A stretch of DNA of 64,000 nucleotides from Actinobacillus indolicus. Lineage in GTDB: Bacteria > Pseudomonadota > Gammaproteobacteria > Enterobacterales > Pasteurellaceae. Positions 52,296-63,369 of the stretch are shown here, piece by piece. The notes under the pieces are model-generated. The model worked only from the letters and a program-made list of their open reading frames with translations. It was not told where the DNA came from and did no database searches. The stretch is taken from NCBI RefSeq assembly GCF_004519515.1, contig NZ_CP038145.1, positions 2,150,001 through 2,214,000 on the forward strand, in the 5' to 3' direction. Numbering within the stretch: the first letter of the stretch is position 1; the number at the start of each line of letters is the position of its first letter. Both the position numbers and the translations under genes were made by a program.

Positions 52296-53588
52296 ATGGA
52301 AAAACTCACATTACAACCGATCGCCCATGTAGAAGGCGAAATCAATCTTCCTGGCTCAAAAAGCTTATCCAACCGTGCTTTATTATTAGCAGCACTTGCC
52401 AAAGGTACAACACAGGTCACCAATTTGTTAGACAGTGACGATATTCGCCATATGTTAAATGCGTTAAAAGCGTTAGGTGTGAATTATCAACTTTCAGACG
52501 ATAAAACCATTTGTACCGTAGAAGGGGTAGGCGGTGCATTTCATTGGCAGAATGGGTTGTCACTCTTTTTAGGCAACGCAGGCACGGCAATGCGTCCGCT
52601 GACTGCGGCACTTTGTTTGAAAGGCACAGAAGAAGCGGAAGTGATTTTAACCGGTGAACCCCGCATGAAAGAGCGTCCAATCAAACACCTTGTGGATGCA
52701 TTGCGTCAAGCGGGTGCTTCCGTTCAATATCTTGAAAATGAAGGTTATCCACCAATTGCGATTCGTAATACAGGGATTCAAGGCGGTAAAATTCAAATTG
52801 ACGGCTCTATTTCTTCACAGTTTTTAACCGCATTATTAATGACAGCACCACTTGCTTCGGGCGATATGGAGATTGAAATTATCGGTGATTTAGTCTCTAA
52901 ACCTTATATTGATATTACCCTTGCGATGATGAAGGATTTTGGTGTAACCGTATCTCACAATAATTACCAAACTTTCTTTGTTAAAGGCAATCAGCAATAT
53001 CTTTCACCACAAAAATATTTAGTGGAAGGTGACGCATCTTCCGCGTCCTATTTCCTTGCAGCAGGTGCGATTAAAGGAAAAGTGAGAGTGACGGGAATTG
53101 GTAAAAACTCCATTCAAGGTGACCGCTTGTTTGCCGATGTGCTGGAAAAAATGGGGGCAAAAATCACTTGGGGTGACGATTTTATTCAAGCAGAGCAGGG
53201 CGAACTTAAAGGGATTGATATGGATATGAATCATATTCCAGACGCAGCCATGACCATCGCGGCAACTGCATTGTTTTCTGAAGGTGAAACAGTAATTCGC
53301 AATATTTATAACTGGCGAGTGAAAGAAACTGACCGCTTAACGGCAATGGCAACAGAATTACGCAAAGTCGGTGCTGAAGTGGAAGAAGGGGAAGATTTTA
53401 TCCGAATCCAACCGCTTGCATTAGATAAATTCCAGCACGCTGAAATTGAAACTTACAACGATCACCGTATGGCGATGTGCTTTTCGTTAGTGGCATTATC
53501 AAATACCCCAGTGACGATTTTAGATCCAAAATGTACGGCAAAAACCTTCCCAACTTACTTTGATGAGTTTGGAAAAATTTGTCAGTAA
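52296..53588 (+). CDS. aroA: 3-phosphoshikimate 1-carboxyvinyltransferase (EPSP synthase)
   Basis: 430 residues, class I type. [22 protein letters not shown] and [18 protein letters not shown] are the phosphoenolpyruvate/shikimate-phosphate motifs; [10 protein letters not shown] and [15 protein letters not shown] are also conserved. It makes EPSP for aromatic amino acid synthesis. The G96-equivalent region [10 protein letters not shown] is of the canonical class I sequence. There is no strong ribosome site before the ATG; CGGAACACAAC is the best. Several uptake-signal cores lie in the gene. Confidence 0.97.
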   Translation: MEKLTLQPIAHVEGEINLPGSKSLSNRALLLAALAKGTTQVTNLLDSDDIRHMLNALKALGVNYQLSDDKTICTVEGVGGAFHWQNGLSLFLGNAGTAMRPLTAALCLKGTEEAEVILTGEPRMKERPIKHLVDALRQAGASVQYLENEGYPPIAIRNTGIQGGKIQIDGSISSQFLTALLMTAPLASGDMEIEIIGDLVSKPYIDITLAMMKDFGVTVSHNNYQTFFVKGNQQYLSPQKYLVEGDASSASYFLAAGAIKGKVRVTGIGKNSIQGDRLFADVLEKMGAKITWGDDFIQAEQGELKGIDMDMNHIPDAAMTIAATALFSEGETVIRNIYNWRVKETDRLTAMATELRKVGAEVEEGEDFIRIQPLALDKFQHAEIETYNDHRMAMCFSLVALSNTPVTILDPKCTAKTFPTYFDEFGKICQ

Positions 53589-53596
53589 TTCTTTAA

Positions 53597-53637
53597 GAAA
53601 AATGCGGTTTTATTCAAAGTAAAATCGCATTTTTTAT
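53597..53637 (+). terminator. Terminator after aroA
   Basis: AAAATGCGGTTTTA / TAAAATCGCATTTT with a 7-nt loop, followed by TTATT. Confidence 0.85.
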
Positions 53638-53750
53638 TCAATCAGATTTTCTTATTTTTTCGATCTCTGTCGAAAAATTCGATTTTGCCTCTTTCATTGT
53701 AAAAAAATTCCCTTATCGTACCGCTTGATCTGATTCGTAGTGGAGAATAT

Positions 53751-53993
53751 ATGTGGAACTTATTCAAATTTCCAACCAAAAAAGAAACGATTGATTCATG
53801 GGCTAAAATGTTAGAAGATTTTACCAAAGTTTCTATATTAGCCATTCCTGTCATTTTCTTTGGCAAAGAGAGTATTCAATTTAAAGGTATTTCAATAGCT
53901 GTATTGCTATTTATTGCCTACTATGCTCTAATTTCAGCCAAAGCTTTACGAGAAAATGTTACTCGTTTAACAATTAAAGAGGAGGATGTTTAA
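53751..53993 (+). CDS. 80-residue membrane protein, unrecognised
   Basis: ATG at 53751 with TGGAG 7 nt upstream. The N-terminus is soluble (MWNLFKFPTKKETIDSWAKM), followed by two hydrophobic stretches (SILAIPVIFFG and GISIAVLLFIAYYALISA) and a charged tail RENVTRLTIKEEDV. It probably spans the membrane once or twice. The last codons contain GAGGAGG, which is the ribosome site of the next small gene, and its stop overlaps that gene's ATG (TAATG). I do not recognise a family. An antisense frame at 53642-53866 was rejected in its favour. Confidence 0.75.
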   Translation: MWNLFKFPTKKETIDSWAKMLEDFTKVSILAIPVIFFGKESIQFKGISIAVLLFIAYYALISAKALRENVTRLTIKEEDV

Positions 53994-54097
53994 TGCCAGT
54001 AGAACTACTGATATTCTTATTTTTTGTAGGTTTATTGTTAATGTATGCCTCTTATAAGATTCAAACTTACGATCCTAATAAGCATAAACCTAAATAA
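53993..54097 (+). CDS. 34-residue single-helix membrane peptide coupled to the preceding gene
   Basis: ATG at 53993 shares a base with the upstream stop (TAATG) and has a perfect GAGGAGG at proper distance. The product starts MPVELLIFLFFVGLLLMYAS and ends KIQTYDPNKHKPK: one transmembrane helix and a basic, cytosolic-type tail. The tight coupling implies 1:1 synthesis with the 80-residue protein. The function is unknown; small coupled membrane pairs can be transporter accessory subunits, holin-like proteins or toxin systems, and nothing here decides. Confidence 0.7.
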   Translation: MPVELLIFLFFVGLLLMYASYKIQTYDPNKHKPK

Positions 54098-54103
54098 AAT
54101 AAT

Positions 54104-54130
54104 AGACGGGATTTGCCCGTCTTTATTCTT
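54104..54130 (+). terminator. Terminator of the small membrane gene pair, interrupted by the IS
   Basis: Stem GACGGG / CCCGTC with loop ATTTG, then TTTATTCTT. The second IS1016-like element inserted directly at the end of the T tract; its target duplication TTATTCTT is the terminator tail. Confidence 0.75.
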
Positions 54131-54850
54131 GGGGCTGTCCTAGATAACGACTAAAAGCTCTATTTTAGGTTAAAATAACCAAATGAGAAAAAGTCGTCTA
54201 AGTCAGCATAAACAAAATAAACTCATTGAGCTGTTTGTGGCAGGTGTCACTGCTCGAACAGCGGCTGAGTTGGTAAATGTAAATAAAACGACAGCAGCCT
54301 ATTACTTCTATCGTCTGCGATTGCTTATCTATCAAAACAGCCCACATATGGAGATGTTTGAAGGTGAAATTGAAGCCGATGAAAGCTATTTTGGCGGCAC
54401 TCGCAAAGGTAAACGAGGTCGTGGAGCTGTGGGTAAAACCGCTGTATTCGGGCTTTTAAAGCGTGATGGTAAGGTGTATACCGTCGTTGTACCGAATACT
54501 CAATCTGCGACACTTTTACCGATTATTCGAGAAAAGGTGAAGCCTGACAGCATTGTTTACACCGATTTTTATCGAAGCTATGATGTTCTTGATGTGAGTG
54601 AGTTTAATCATTTTCGTATCAATCACAGTACTCATTTCGCAGAAAAACAAAATCATATAAACGGAATTGAGAATTTTTGGAACCAAGCTAAACGTCATTT
54701 ACGCAAGTTTAACGGTATTCCCAAAGCACATTTTGAGTTGTATTTGAAGGAATGCGAATGGCGTTTTAATCACAGTAACTTAAAATCTCAAATTTCCATT
54801 CTAAAACAATTAGTTAAGGGCAGTCTAAGTTAGTTATCTAGGACAGCCCC
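54131..54850 (+). mobile_element. IS1016-like element (IS1595 family), 720 bp, between the small membrane genes and polA
   Basis: Perfect 18-bp terminal repeats GGGGCTGTCCTAGATAAC (54131-54148 and the complement at 54833-54850). The exact target duplication is TTATTCTT at 54123-54130 and 54851-54858. It carries one intact transposase gene. It ends 89 bp before the polA start, upstream of the polA -10 (TATAAT, 54902-54907), so polA transcription is probably kept but its upstream context has been replaced. Confidence 0.95.
54183..54833 (+). CDS. IS1016-like transposase
   Basis: 216 residues, intact, MRKSRLSQHKQNKLIELFVA..., with a helix-turn-helix-like VTARTAAELVNVNKTTAAYY, then the ISXO2-like catalytic blocks GEIEADESYFGG, RKGKRGRGAVGKTAVFGLL, IVYTDFYRSYD and HINGIENFWNQAKRHLRKFNG. 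The stop overlaps the right terminal repeat. It is a diverged paralogue of the transposase at 23472-24125: the catalytic blocks are shared but the N- and C-termini differ, which fits their different terminal repeats. Confidence 0.95.
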   Translation: MRKSRLSQHKQNKLIELFVAGVTARTAAELVNVNKTTAAYYFYRLRLLIYQNSPHMEMFEGEIEADESYFGGTRKGKRGRGAVGKTAVFGLLKRDGKVYTVVVPNTQSATLLPIIREKVKPDSIVYTDFYRSYDVLDVSEFNHFRINHSTHFAEKQNHINGIENFWNQAKRHLRKFNGIPKAHFELYLKECEWRFNHSNLKSQISILKQLVKGSLS

Positions 54851-54939
54851 TTATTCTTTTTTCTTATAAACAAACCTTTTCTTTAATCCCCCCACTTTCG
54901 CTATAATAGCCCAAATTATTTAGATCAAAGAGAGTTCAA

Positions 54940-57804
54940 ATGGCAACAATCGCACAAAATCCGCTCGTTTTAGTGGACGGTTCGTCCTATTTATATCGTG
55001 CATTCCACGCATTTCCCCCTTTAACTAACAAACAAGGTGAGCCAACGGGGGCGATGTATGGCGTGCTGAATATGTTAAAAAGCCTGATTGCACAGGTTGA
55101 GCCAAGCCATATTGCCGTCGTGTTTGATGCGAAAGGGAAAACTTTCCGTGATGAGCTGTTTGAACAGTATAAGTCCCACCGTCCGCCGATGCCCGATGAG
55201 CTTCGTTCGCAGATCCAACCTTTGCACGCAATGATTAAGGCATTGGGTATTCCGCTGTTGTCGATTGAAGGGGTGGAAGCTGATGATGTGATTGGCACGC
55301 TTGCGGTGCAGGCTTCACAAGCAGGTAAGCACGTTTTAATCAGTACGGGCGATAAAGATATGGCTCAACTGGTGAACGATCATATTATGTTGATTAACAC
55401 GATGAACAATACCTTGTTAGATCGTGAAGGCGTGATTGAAAAATATGGTATTCCGCCTGAGTTGATCATCGACTATTTAGCCTTATTGGGCGACTCGTCC
55501 GATAATATTCCTGGGGTAAAAGGTGTGGGTGAGAAAACGGCGATTGCGTTGTTGCAAGGCATTGGCTCAATGCAAGCGATTTATGCAAATTTAGACAAAG
55601 TTGCAGAGTTATCATTTCGTGGGGCAAAAACCTTTGCACCAAAACTGGAAGCAGAAAAAGAAACGGCCGGTCTCTCTTATCTATTAGCGACAATCAAAAC
55701 CGATGTTGCCCTTGATGTCACCTACGATCAGCTTCTTACTCAACCCCAACAGCGAGATCAACTGGTGGAACTGTTTGGTCGCTATGAATTTAAACGCTGG
55801 CTGAACGAAGTGATGAATGACGCAAATCCAGTGACACAAACATCAGCAGAGAAAATCCCGAACAATTATCAAGCCACACAAGCGGTCAGTGCTGAACAAA
55901 AATCTGCACCTTTTGCAAAAATTTCGATAGATCGTACCGCTTACGATTGCGTGAACAGCCCTGAGCTGTTTACCAAATGGCTAGCAAAATTGCAAATGGC
56001 AGAGCTTGTGGCAGTGGATACCGAAACAGATAATTTAGATGCAATGCAAGCGAATTTAGTCGGGATTTCGTTTGGCTTAGAAAATGGCGAAGCGTGCTAC
56101 ATTCCGCTGGCACACAAAGGCAAAATTGCACAGCCGACCCAAGTGGATCTGTTTGGTGAAAGTAAAACGGAGCTCGATGAAATCGAAGCGTTACTGCCTA
56201 ACCAGTTGAACAAAGCAGACTGTTTGGCACAGCTAAAACCGATTTTAGAGAACCTAAATATCCGCAAAATTGGGCAGAATATCAAATACGATTTAACGAT
56301 TTTTGCCCGCAATGGCATTGAGCTACAAGGGGTTGCTTTTGATACGATGTTGCAATCTTACACCCTAGACAGCACCGGTCGTCACAATATGGACGATTTG
56401 GCAGAGCGTTATTTGGGACATCAAACTATTCCTTTTGAAGAGTTGGCAGGCAAGGGCAAAAATCAGCTTACCTTCGATCAAATTGAACTGGATAAAGCGA
56501 CAGAATATGCCGGGGAAGATGCCGAAATTACAATGAAATTGCACCAGCTCTTATGGTCTGAACTGCAAAAAACGCCTGAATTGGTGAAACTGTTTGAACA
56601 GATAGAAATGCCGTTGGTGAGCGTGCTTTCCCGTGTAGAACGAAACGGCGTATTAATCGATCCTGCCAAACTGTTGGCACATTCGGTAGAGATCGAACAA
56701 CGTTTAAAAGAGCTTGAAACCCTTGTACATCAAGAAGCTGGTGAAGTGTTTAACCTTGCGTCTACCAAACAACTGCAAGAGATTTTATTTAACAAACTCG
56801 GCTTACCGATTTTGAAGAAAACCCCGAAAGGTGCGCCATCAACGAACGAAGAAGTGTTGGAAGAACTGGCTCAAATGGGACACCAAGTGCCGGTGCTGTT
56901 GATGGAACATCGTGGCTTGAGCAAGCTGAAATCGACCTACACCGATAAACTACCGCAGATGATTAACGCACAAACAGGGCGAGTGCATACTTCATATCAT
57001 CAAGCGGTGACGGCAACAGGGCGACTTTCATCAAGCGAACCGAATTTACAAAATATTCCGATCCGCAACGAGCAGGGCAGACGTATCCGTCAAGCCTTTA
57101 TCGCCCGTGATGGCTATGTGATTTTGGCGGCGGACTACTCGCAAATTGAGTTACGCATAATGGCCCATCTTGCTAATGATGCGAATATGATCAAAGCCTT
57201 TGCCGAAGGTAAAGACATTCACCGTTCTACGGCGGCGGAAATTTTTGGCGTGCCGTTGGAAGCGGTGACCAGTGAACAACGCCGTAGTGCCAAGGCGATT
57301 AACTTCGGTTTGATTTATGGAATGTCTGAATTTGGTTTGGCAAATCAACTTGGCATTTCTCGTACCGATGCAAAAAAATATATGGAACTTTACTTCCAGC
57401 GTTATCCAGCGGTGCAACAGTTTATGTTAGACATTCGTGAAAAAGCCGCTGAAAAAGGCTATGTTGAAACCCTATTTGGTCGTCGTTTATATTTGCCTGA
57501 AATTAACTCAAGCAACCAAATGCGACGCAAAGCGGCAGAACGTGTTGCCATCAACGCCCCAATGCAAGGCACGGCGGCAGACATTATCAAAGTGGCAATG
57601 ATCGGGATCGATCAAGCGGTGCGAAACTGCGAAGATATTGCAATGATTATGCAAGTACACGATGAATTAGTCTTTGAAGTCAAAGCCGACAGAGTAGAGC
57701 ATTACACCCAACTGATTAAAGCCGAAATGGAAAAAGCGATTGAGCTTAAAGTGCCGTTAATTGCGGAAGTCGGAGTTGGAAGCAATTGGGATGAGGCGCA
57801 TTGA
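54940..57804 (+). CDS. polA: DNA polymerase I
   Basis: 954 residues with all three domains. 5'-3' exonuclease (about 1-290; [52 protein letters not shown]). 3'-5' proofreading exonuclease (about 345-545) with intact [12 protein letters not shown] and later acidic residues ([10 protein letters not shown]). Polymerase with motif [18 protein letters not shown], motif [20 protein letters not shown] and motif [13 protein letters not shown]. Cytosolic repair and Okazaki-fragment polymerase. Several uptake-signal cores lie in the inter-domain linker (55880) and the C-terminal part. An insertion sequence sits just upstream. Confidence 0.97.
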   Translation: MATIAQNPLVLVDGSSYLYRAFHAFPPLTNKQGEPTGAMYGVLNMLKSLIAQVEPSHIAVVFDAKGKTFRDELFEQYKSHRPPMPDELRSQIQPLHAMIKALGIPLLSIEGVEADDVIGTLAVQASQAGKHVLISTGDKDMAQLVNDHIMLINTMNNTLLDREGVIEKYGIPPELIIDYLALLGDSSDNIPGVKGVGEKTAIALLQGIGSMQAIYANLDKVAELSFRGAKTFAPKLEAEKETAGLSYLLATIKTDVALDVTYDQLLTQPQQRDQLVELFGRYEFKRWLNEVMNDANPVTQTSAEKIPNNYQATQAVSAEQKSAPFAKISIDRTAYDCVNSPELFTKWLAKLQMAELVAVDTETDNLDAMQANLVGISFGLENGEACYIPLAHKGKIAQPTQVDLFGESKTELDEIEALLPNQLNKADCLAQLKPILENLNIRKIGQNIKYDLTIFARNGIELQGVAFDTMLQSYTLDSTGRHNMDDLAERYLGHQTIPFEELAGKGKNQLTFDQIELDKATEYAGEDAEITMKLHQLLWSELQKTPELVKLFEQIEMPLVSVLSRVERNGVLIDPAKLLAHSVEIEQRLKELETLVHQEAGEVFNLASTKQLQEILFNKLGLPILKKTPKGAPSTNEEVLEELAQMGHQVPVLLMEHRGLSKLKSTYTDKLPQMINAQTGRVHTSYHQAVTATGRLSSSEPNLQNIPIRNEQGRRIRQAFIARDGYVILAADYSQIELRIMAHLANDANMIKAFAEGKDIHRSTAAEIFGVPLEAVTSEQRRSAKAINFGLIYGMSEFGLANQLGISRTDAKKYMELYFQRYPAVQQFMLDIREKAAEKGYVETLFGRRLYLPEINSSNQMRRKAAERVAINAPMQGTAADIIKVAMIGIDQAVRNCEDIAMIMQVHDELVFEVKADRVEHYTQLIKAEMEKAIELKVPLIAEVGVGSNWDEAH

Positions 57805-57835
57805 TAATAAAGGGGACAAAAGTCCCCTTAGATTT

Positions 57836-58327
57836 TTATAGACTATTTTTCTCACCACGAGAAAGGCTAATCACGCCTGAACGTACAATTTCAACAATCG
57901 TTGTTTCTGTTTTCACCGCATCAATAAAGGCATTAAGTTTGTCACTCGTTCCTGATAGCTGAATGGTATATTGTTTTGGCGTAATATCGACAATTTGACC
58001 ACGGAAAATATCTGCCATACGTTTCAGTTCATCTCTGACCGAGCCAACTGCACGGACTTTGAGTAATAACACTTCACGCTCAATATGTTCACAATGGCTT
58101 AAATTAATCACCTTGAAAATATCAATCAGTTTGTGCAGTTGTTTTTCGATCTGCTCCAATACTTGCTCATCGCCTTGAGCTACAATCGTCATACGAGATA
58201 GACTTGGATCATCAGTCGGGGCTACGGTCAAGCTTTCAATGTTAAAACCACGTTGAGAGAATAACCCAACCACACGGGATAATGCCCCTGATTCATTTTC
58301 TAATAAGACGGATAATGTTCTACGCAT
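57836..58327 (-). CDS. ilvH: Acetolactate synthase III small (regulatory) subunit
   Basis: 163 residues. N-terminal ACT domain ([32 protein letters not shown]) that binds valine for feedback inhibition, and the C-terminal ALS_ss domain. It associates with IlvI, whose gene overlaps its start by 8 bp. The length and sequence identify the IlvH type rather than the short IlvN or IlvM. It converges on polA and no strong terminator was seen in the 30-bp gap. Confidence 0.95.
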   Translation of the reverse strand: MRRTLSVLLENESGALSRVVGLFSQRGFNIESLTVAPTDDPSLSRMTIVAQGDEQVLEQIEKQLHKLIDIFKVINLSHCEHIEREVLLLKVRAVGSVRDELKRMADIFRGQIVDITPKQYTIQLSGTSDKLNAFIDAVKTETTIVEIVRSGVISLSRGEKNSL

Positions 58328-60041
58328 CTGTTCTCTCCGTTTTGCTTAACATCATATCTTTCATTGATTCACCACGAATTTGCATCGGGTAAACGTGTTC
58401 GGTTTCATCTACTCGGACATCTACAAAAACAAGTTTATCTTTGATAGCAAATGCCTGAGCTAATTTTTCTTCCAATTCATCAGGGGTATTAATTTGAATT
58501 CCCACATGACCATAAGCTTCTGCAAGTTTAATAAAGTCAGGTAATGAATCCATATAAGAATGAGAATGGCGACCCGCATAAATAATGTCTTGCCACTGTT
58601 TTACCATGCCTAAGAAACGGTTATTTAAGCTGACAATCACGATTGGCGTATCATATTGTTTTGCCGTTGAAAGCTCTTGAATATTCATTTGAATACTGCC
58701 GTCACCTGTTACGCAAACGACCGTTGCTTCAGGATGAGCAAATTTCACGCCCATTGCCGCAGGTAAGCCAAAGCCCATTGTGCCTAAGCCACCTGAATTG
58801 ATCCAACGGCGTGGTTTATCAAACGGGTAGTGTAGTGCGGCAAACATTTGATGTTGACCTACATCAGAAGCGACATAAGCATCGCCTTTTGTTAGTTTAT
58901 AAATTGTTTGAATCACCTGTTGTGGTTTAATCACTTCACCTTGTTCAAAACGAAGACATTGGCGAGCTCGCCATTGGTTAATTTGCTCCCACCAAGCGGT
59001 TAGATCTGCCTGACTTTTTGCAAGATTTTCTTCACCTAACAATGCTAAAAATTCTTCTAATACAAATTTTGCATCGCCCACAATCGGAATGTAAGCGGGT
59101 ACAGTTTTAGAGATAGAAGCAGGATCGATGTCCACATGAATCACTTTGGCATTTGGGCAATACTTCGCAAGATTATTGGTGGTACGATCATCAAAACGTA
59201 CCCCGATACCCAAAATTAAATCACTTTCGTGCATTGCATTGTTGGCTTCATAAGTGCCGTGCATACCGAGCATACCAAGGAATTGTTTATCGGTACTTGG
59301 ATATGCGCCTAATCCCATTAATGAGCTTGTGACAGGCAAATTCAATTTTTGCGCAAACTCAATAAGTTCTTGATTTGACTCTGAAATAACTGCACCACCG
59401 CCAACATATAACACAGGTTTCTTCGCAACTAAAATGGCTTTTAATGCTTTTTTAATTTGTCCTTTGTGTCCTTGAACGGTTGGGTTATAAGAGCGTAATG
59501 ACACTTCTTTTGGATAGTGATAGCTAAATTTATTAGCTGGGTTCACCATATCTTTTGGTACATCGATAACCACTGGGCCAGGGCGACCTGTTGATGCAAT
59601 ATAGAATGCCTTTTTCACAATCTCTGGAATTTCTTCAGGATTCGTAACAAGGAAACTGTGTTTAACCACAGGGCGAGAGATACCAACCATATCACACTCT
59701 TGGAAAGCATCGCTTCCAATAAGGCTTGAAGGGACTTGACCTGAAAAAACAACAAGGGGAATAGAATCAGAATAAGCGGTTGCGATGCCTGTAATCGCAT
59801 TGGTTGCCCCTGGGCCTGATGTCACAAGCACACAGCCAACTTTACCTGTTGAACGTGCATAACCATCCGCCATGTGTACAGCCGCTTGTTCATGGCGAAC
59901 AAGGACGTGTTTGATGCCACCTAAGGTGTGAATTGCATCATAAATATCGAGAACTGAGCCACCTGGGTAACCGAATACGTATTCTACGCCTTCGTCACGC
60001 AAGGATTGCACAATCATTTCAGCTCCTGAAAGTTTTTTCAT
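58320..60041 (-). CDS. ilvI: Acetolactate synthase III large subunit
   Basis: 573 residues from the ATG at 60041 (GGAGG 6 nt upstream). TPP enzyme: N-terminal [22 protein letters not shown] with the catalytic glutamate, the central FAD-binding domain (about 190-330), and the C-terminal TPP motif [17 protein letters not shown]...NN. It makes acetolactate and acetohydroxybutyrate for Val, Leu and Ile. The order ilvI-ilvH with overlapping ends matches E. coli, where Lrp controls the operon from a long AT-rich upstream region; a similar region precedes it here. Confidence 0.95.
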   Translation of the reverse strand: MKKLSGAEMIVQSLRDEGVEYVFGYPGGSVLDIYDAIHTLGGIKHVLVRHEQAAVHMADGYARSTGKVGCVLVTSGPGATNAITGIATAYSDSIPLVVFSGQVPSSLIGSDAFQECDMVGISRPVVKHSFLVTNPEEIPEIVKKAFYIASTGRPGPVVIDVPKDMVNPANKFSYHYPKEVSLRSYNPTVQGHKGQIKKALKAILVAKKPVLYVGGGAVISESNQELIEFAQKLNLPVTSSLMGLGAYPSTDKQFLGMLGMHGTYEANNAMHESDLILGIGVRFDDRTTNNLAKYCPNAKVIHVDIDPASISKTVPAYIPIVGDAKFVLEEFLALLGEENLAKSQADLTAWWEQINQWRARQCLRFEQGEVIKPQQVIQTIYKLTKGDAYVASDVGQHQMFAALHYPFDKPRRWINSGGLGTMGFGLPAAMGVKFAHPEATVVCVTGDGSIQMNIQELSTAKQYDTPIVIVSLNNRFLGMVKQWQDIIYAGRHSHSYMDSLPDFIKLAEAYGHVGIQINTPDELEEKLAQAFAIKDKLVFVDVRVDETEHVYPMQIRGESMKDMMLSKTERTDA

Positions 60042-60419
60042 TGAATCCTCCAACTAAATACAAAATAGGGTTTGTTGCTACAAACAAGATGTTGCAGATT
60101 TTGCAAGAAATCTTACCGCTTGTCTAGTGATGATTTTGGCTTTATTTTTATTACTTTTAGATAAATAATCTGTTTTTATAAAAAAATTAGGTTTTTATAA
60201 AGTTTATATTGTTGTTTTTCATAAAAGCAAAAGTTTATACCAAATTTTATAAATCAATAGAAATATAATAAATTTTCATAAAGTGTGATGAGGATCACAT
60301 TTTGTCATAAGTGTTATTTTTCGTATGAATTAAAAAATTTAGAACTATGTCACAAAATATTCATCTCTATTTGAGGTAAAATAGCCATAATTATTTCATT
60401 CAAAAAGAAGGACTTAGCT
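60042..60419. promoter_or_regulatory. Divergent AT-rich regulatory region between ilvIH and maeB
   Basis: 366 bp without genes. It has a minus-oriented uptake signal at 60090-60123 (TTTTGCAAGAAATCTTACCGCTTGT) represented by its core ACCGCTTGT at 60115, long A/T tracts at 60170-60280 suited to Lrp or H-NS binding, and the CRP site at 60284. A TAAAAT at 60377-60382 is the best -10 for maeB. Confidence 0.6.
60284..60299 (+). promoter_or_regulatory. CRP site upstream of maeB
   Basis: TGTGATGAGGATCACA is an exact match to the full CRP consensus TGTGA-N6-TCACA with T/A at the inner positions. It lies 120 bp before the maeB start and about 240 bp before ilvI on the other strand. Its distance to the proposed maeB -10 is about 90 bp, a class I-like upstream placement. 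Confidence 0.85.
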
Positions 60420-62696
60420 ATGGATGACAAATCTAAATTACGCCAAGCAGCGCTTGATTTCCACGAATTTCCAATCCCAGGCAAAATTGAAGTTACCCCA
60501 ACCAAATCTCTTGCTACTCAACGTGACCTTGCTCTTGCTTATTCCCCAGGCGTTGCCGAGCCTTGTTTAGAAATCGAAAAAGATCCATCGGCAGCCTATC
60601 GCTATACCTCAAAAGGAAACTTGGTTGCAGTCATTTCAAACGGTACAGCGGTACTTGGTTTAGGGAATATCGGTGCCTTAGCGGGTAAACCGGTGATGGA
60701 AGGGAAGGGCGTGCTCTTTAAAAAGTTTGCAGGGATTGATGTATTTGATATTGAAATCAATGAAAAAGATCCTGAAAAACTGGTCGAAATCATCGCATCC
60801 CTTGAGCCAACCTTTGGCGGTATCAATCTCGAAGATATCAAAGCCCCAGAGTGTTTCTACATTGAACAAAAACTGCGTGAACGCATGAATATCCCAGTCT
60901 TCCATGATGACCAACATGGTACAGCGATTATCAGTGCCGCAGCAGTAATTAATGCGTTACGTATTGTGGACAAAAAAATTGAAGAGGTGCGTTTAGTGGC
61001 ATCCGGTGCAGGTGCTGCATCTATTGCATGCTTAAACTTACTTGTTTCTTTAGGTATGAAGCGTGAAAACATCGTTGTGTGTGACTCAAAAGGGGTGATT
61101 TACAAAGATCGTGACGATCGTATGGATGAAACGAAAAAACTCTATGCGATTGAAGATAACGGTTGGAGAACCTTAGCAGATGCGATGCCAAATTCTGATA
61201 TTTTCCTTGGTTGCTCAGCTGCAGGGGCATTAACGCAAGATATGGTTCGCACCATGGCAGTACATCCAATTATTTTAGCATTGGCAAACCCAAATCCTGA
61301 AATTACTCCACCAGAAGCCAAAGCAGCTCGTCCAGATGCAATAGTGTGTACAGGACGCTCAGACTATCCAAACCAAGTGAATAACGTACTTTGTTTCCCA
61401 TTCATTTTCCGTGGTGCTTTAGATGTAGGTGCAACAACGATCAATGAAGAGATGAAACGTGCGGCGGTTTATGCGATTGCAGATTTAGCCCTTGCAGAAC
61501 AAAATGAAGTGGTTACATCAGCTTATGGCGGTGAAGGTACAACCTTTGGAGCAGATTATATTATTCCTCGTCCATTTGACCCTCGTTTAATCGTCCGTAT
61601 TGCCCCTGCTGTGGCAAAAGCTGCAATGGATTCAGGTGTAGCAACACGTCCAATTACTGACTGGGATGCGTATCACGAAAAACTCACTCAATTTGTGTAT
61701 AAAACCAATCTCTTTATGAAACCAATTTTCAGCCAAGCGAAAGCTGAAATTAAACGCATTGTATTGGCTGAAGGTGAAGAAGATAAAGTGTTACATGCAA
61801 CACAAGAAGTCGTTTCAATGGGATTAGCCTATCCAATTCTAATTGGCCGTCCAGATGTAATTAATGCCAAAATCAAAAAATTGGGCTTACACATTGTGGC
61901 TGGGCAAGATTTTGACATTGTGGATAATGAGCATAATGAATACCATGAAGCGCTTTGGAAACGTTACTACAGCCTTATGAAACGTCGTGGTATTACCGAA
62001 GCCATTGCAAAACGTGTGACCACATCAAATACCACGGTAATTGCATCATTATTAGTTGAAATGGGCTACGCTGATGGCTTAGTCTGTGGATTATTCGGCA
62101 CTTACAGTCGTCATTTAGAAGCGATTAAAGATATTATCGGTGTTAAAGAGAGTGTCAAAGTCCCTGCAGCATTAAACAGTTTAGTGTTACCAACAGGGAA
62201 CGTCTTTATTACCGATACTTATGTTAATGCAGATCCAACGGCAGAAGAGCTTGCAGAAATTACCTTAATGGCTTCTCGTGAGATTAGACGCTTTGGTATT
62301 GAACCTGCGGTTGCCTTGCTTTCTCACTCTAATTACGGCTCATCAAACCAATTAGGTGCGCCAAAAATGCGTAAAGTGTTAGAGTTAGTTCAAGCAAGAG
62401 ATCCTGATTTAATGATTGACGGTGAAATGCACGGAGATTTAGCCTTATCTGAAAAACTCCGTCATGATTATATGCCAGACAGCCCATTAAAAGGTTCTGC
62501 AAATTTACTTGTTATGCCAAATATGGAAGCAGCCCGTATTAGCTATAACTTATTACGTGCAACGACCACGGCAATTACGGTCGGCCCGATTTTATTAGGG
62601 ATGAATAAGTCTGCACATATTCTTAACCCAGTCTCTTCAGTTCGTCGTATTATTAACATGGTGGCATTTGCTGCGGTTAAGGCGCAAACTAAGTAA
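60420..62696 (+). CDS. maeB: NADP-dependent malic enzyme with phosphotransacetylase-like domain
   Basis: 758 residues. N-terminal malic enzyme (about 1-420): [24 protein letters not shown] and [16 protein letters not shown]. The C-terminal PTA_PTB domain (about 425-758) is a regulatory, catalytically inactive relative of phosphotransacetylase in MaeB proteins. It decarboxylates malate to pyruvate, supplying NADPH and linking the C4 pool to acetyl-CoA. AAGGA precedes the ATG and a perfect CRP site lies upstream, fitting gluconeogenic or non-sugar carbon use. Confidence 0.95.
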   Translation: MDDKSKLRQAALDFHEFPIPGKIEVTPTKSLATQRDLALAYSPGVAEPCLEIEKDPSAAYRYTSKGNLVAVISNGTAVLGLGNIGALAGKPVMEGKGVLFKKFAGIDVFDIEINEKDPEKLVEIIASLEPTFGGINLEDIKAPECFYIEQKLRERMNIPVFHDDQHGTAIISAAAVINALRIVDKKIEEVRLVASGAGAASIACLNLLVSLGMKRENIVVCDSKGVIYKDRDDRMDETKKLYAIEDNGWRTLADAMPNSDIFLGCSAAGALTQDMVRTMAVHPIILALANPNPEITPPEAKAARPDAIVCTGRSDYPNQVNNVLCFPFIFRGALDVGATTINEEMKRAAVYAIADLALAEQNEVVTSAYGGEGTTFGADYIIPRPFDPRLIVRIAPAVAKAAMDSGVATRPITDWDAYHEKLTQFVYKTNLFMKPIFSQAKAEIKRIVLAEGEEDKVLHATQEVVSMGLAYPILIGRPDVINAKIKKLGLHIVAGQDFDIVDNEHNEYHEALWKRYYSLMKRRGITEAIAKRVTTSNTTVIASLLVEMGYADGLVCGLFGTYSRHLEAIKDIIGVKESVKVPAALNSLVLPTGNVFITDTYVNADPTAEELAEITLMASREIRRFGIEPAVALLSHSNYGSSNQLGAPKMRKVLELVQARDPDLMIDGEMHGDLALSEKLRHDYMPDSPLKGSANLLVMPNMEAARISYNLLRATTTAITVGPILLGMNKSAHILNPVSSVRRIINMVAFAAVKAQTK

Positions 62697-62724
62697 TTTA
62701 TCTTATTGAAAGATAGAAAACGTT

Positions 62725-62763
62725 AAAATCCCTATTGAAATTTTACGCAATAGGGATTTTTCT
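62725..62763 (+). terminator. Terminator after maeB
   Basis: A 13-bp perfect stem AAAATCCCTATTG / CAATAGGGATTTT (62725-62737, 62748-62760) with a 10-nt loop and following TT. Confidence 0.88.
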
Positions 62764-62833
62764 ATTATGTTAAAAGTTAGTATGTGAGATATTATTGTGA
62801 CAATGATTTAGTCATCAAGGATTGCTTTATTAG

Positions 62834-63016
62834 ACAACTATATGGGTGCATAATGATAAGTGTTGTAATCTAACTTTAGGTAAGCATGCTCAAGAGCGTA
62901 AATTACAAGGTAGAAACGTAGGCATGGTTATGAATGTTCTGCAAAGAGCTAGAGATTCGGATATTTTTATGCAAGAGGATGGGCGATATGTTATTAGAGG
63001 AGCTACTGGGAAATAG
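62834..63016 (+). pseudogene. Remnant of a polymorphic-toxin C-terminal domain
   Basis: An open stretch of 60 codons without its own start, bounded upstream by a stop at 62831. It encodes ...LGKHAQERKLQGRNV...ARDSDIFMQEDGRYVIRGATGK. The HAQER-x7-G...FxQxDGRYVxRG pattern resembles the ends of DUF4258/RelE-like nuclease domains at the C-termini of CdiA-type and other polymorphic toxins. It lies directly before a candidate immunity gene in the standard toxin-immunity order, 38 bp away. Upstream toxin sequence is missing, so this is a displaced or decayed orphan module. The family resemblance is by eye. Confidence 0.55.
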
Positions 63017-63053
63017 AAAATATTAGAAAGTATATTAAATGAGGGAAATTTAT

Positions 63054-63365
63054 ATGATTGAAGACTTAGATAATACAGGGTTAAAGGAAGTTTTATTTTA
63101 TTACATAGTGGATGAGTTTTTAATTTATAAGCATTCTAAAAAGTTTATTTCTACCTTATTTAGTCATCCTCCAGGAGAGTGGAGTGATGTTAATAAGATA
63201 TTTAGAGATAATGGTTTTATATTTGGTTCTGAAGATTTAAATGTTAATGTAAGTTGGTTAAAGGATATTGATGGCTCTGATTCTCCTTATAGAATGCTCG
63301 TGTTTTTTGAGTCAGAAAATATGTTTTCTCAGGTCGTTGTTTTTAATGTAAATACTCTAGATTAA
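63054..63365 (+). CDS. Candidate immunity protein 1
   Basis: 103 residues from the ATG at 63054, with GAGGG 8-9 nt upstream; an ATG at 63039 lacks a site. Acidic, soluble, MIEDLDNTGLKEVLFYYIVDEF..., AT-rich relative to the housekeeping genes. Its size, acidity and place right after the toxin remnant are typical of immunity genes of contact-dependent-inhibition or Rhs modules. I do not recognise a specific family. It is followed after only 4 bp by the second toxin module. Confidence 0.6.
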   Translation: MIEDLDNTGLKEVLFYYIVDEFLIYKHSKKFISTLFSHPPGEWSDVNKIFRDNGFIFGSEDLNVNVSWLKDIDGSDSPYRMLVFFESENMFSQVVVFNVNTLD

Positions 63366-63369
63366 TGTA

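Noticed and set aside
53642..53866. A 74-codon minus-strand ORF overlapping the 80-residue membrane gene
   Set aside because: It lacks a ribosome site and is antisense to a plus-strand ORF with a good site and coupled downstream gene; the overlap includes the aroA-side AT-rich region.
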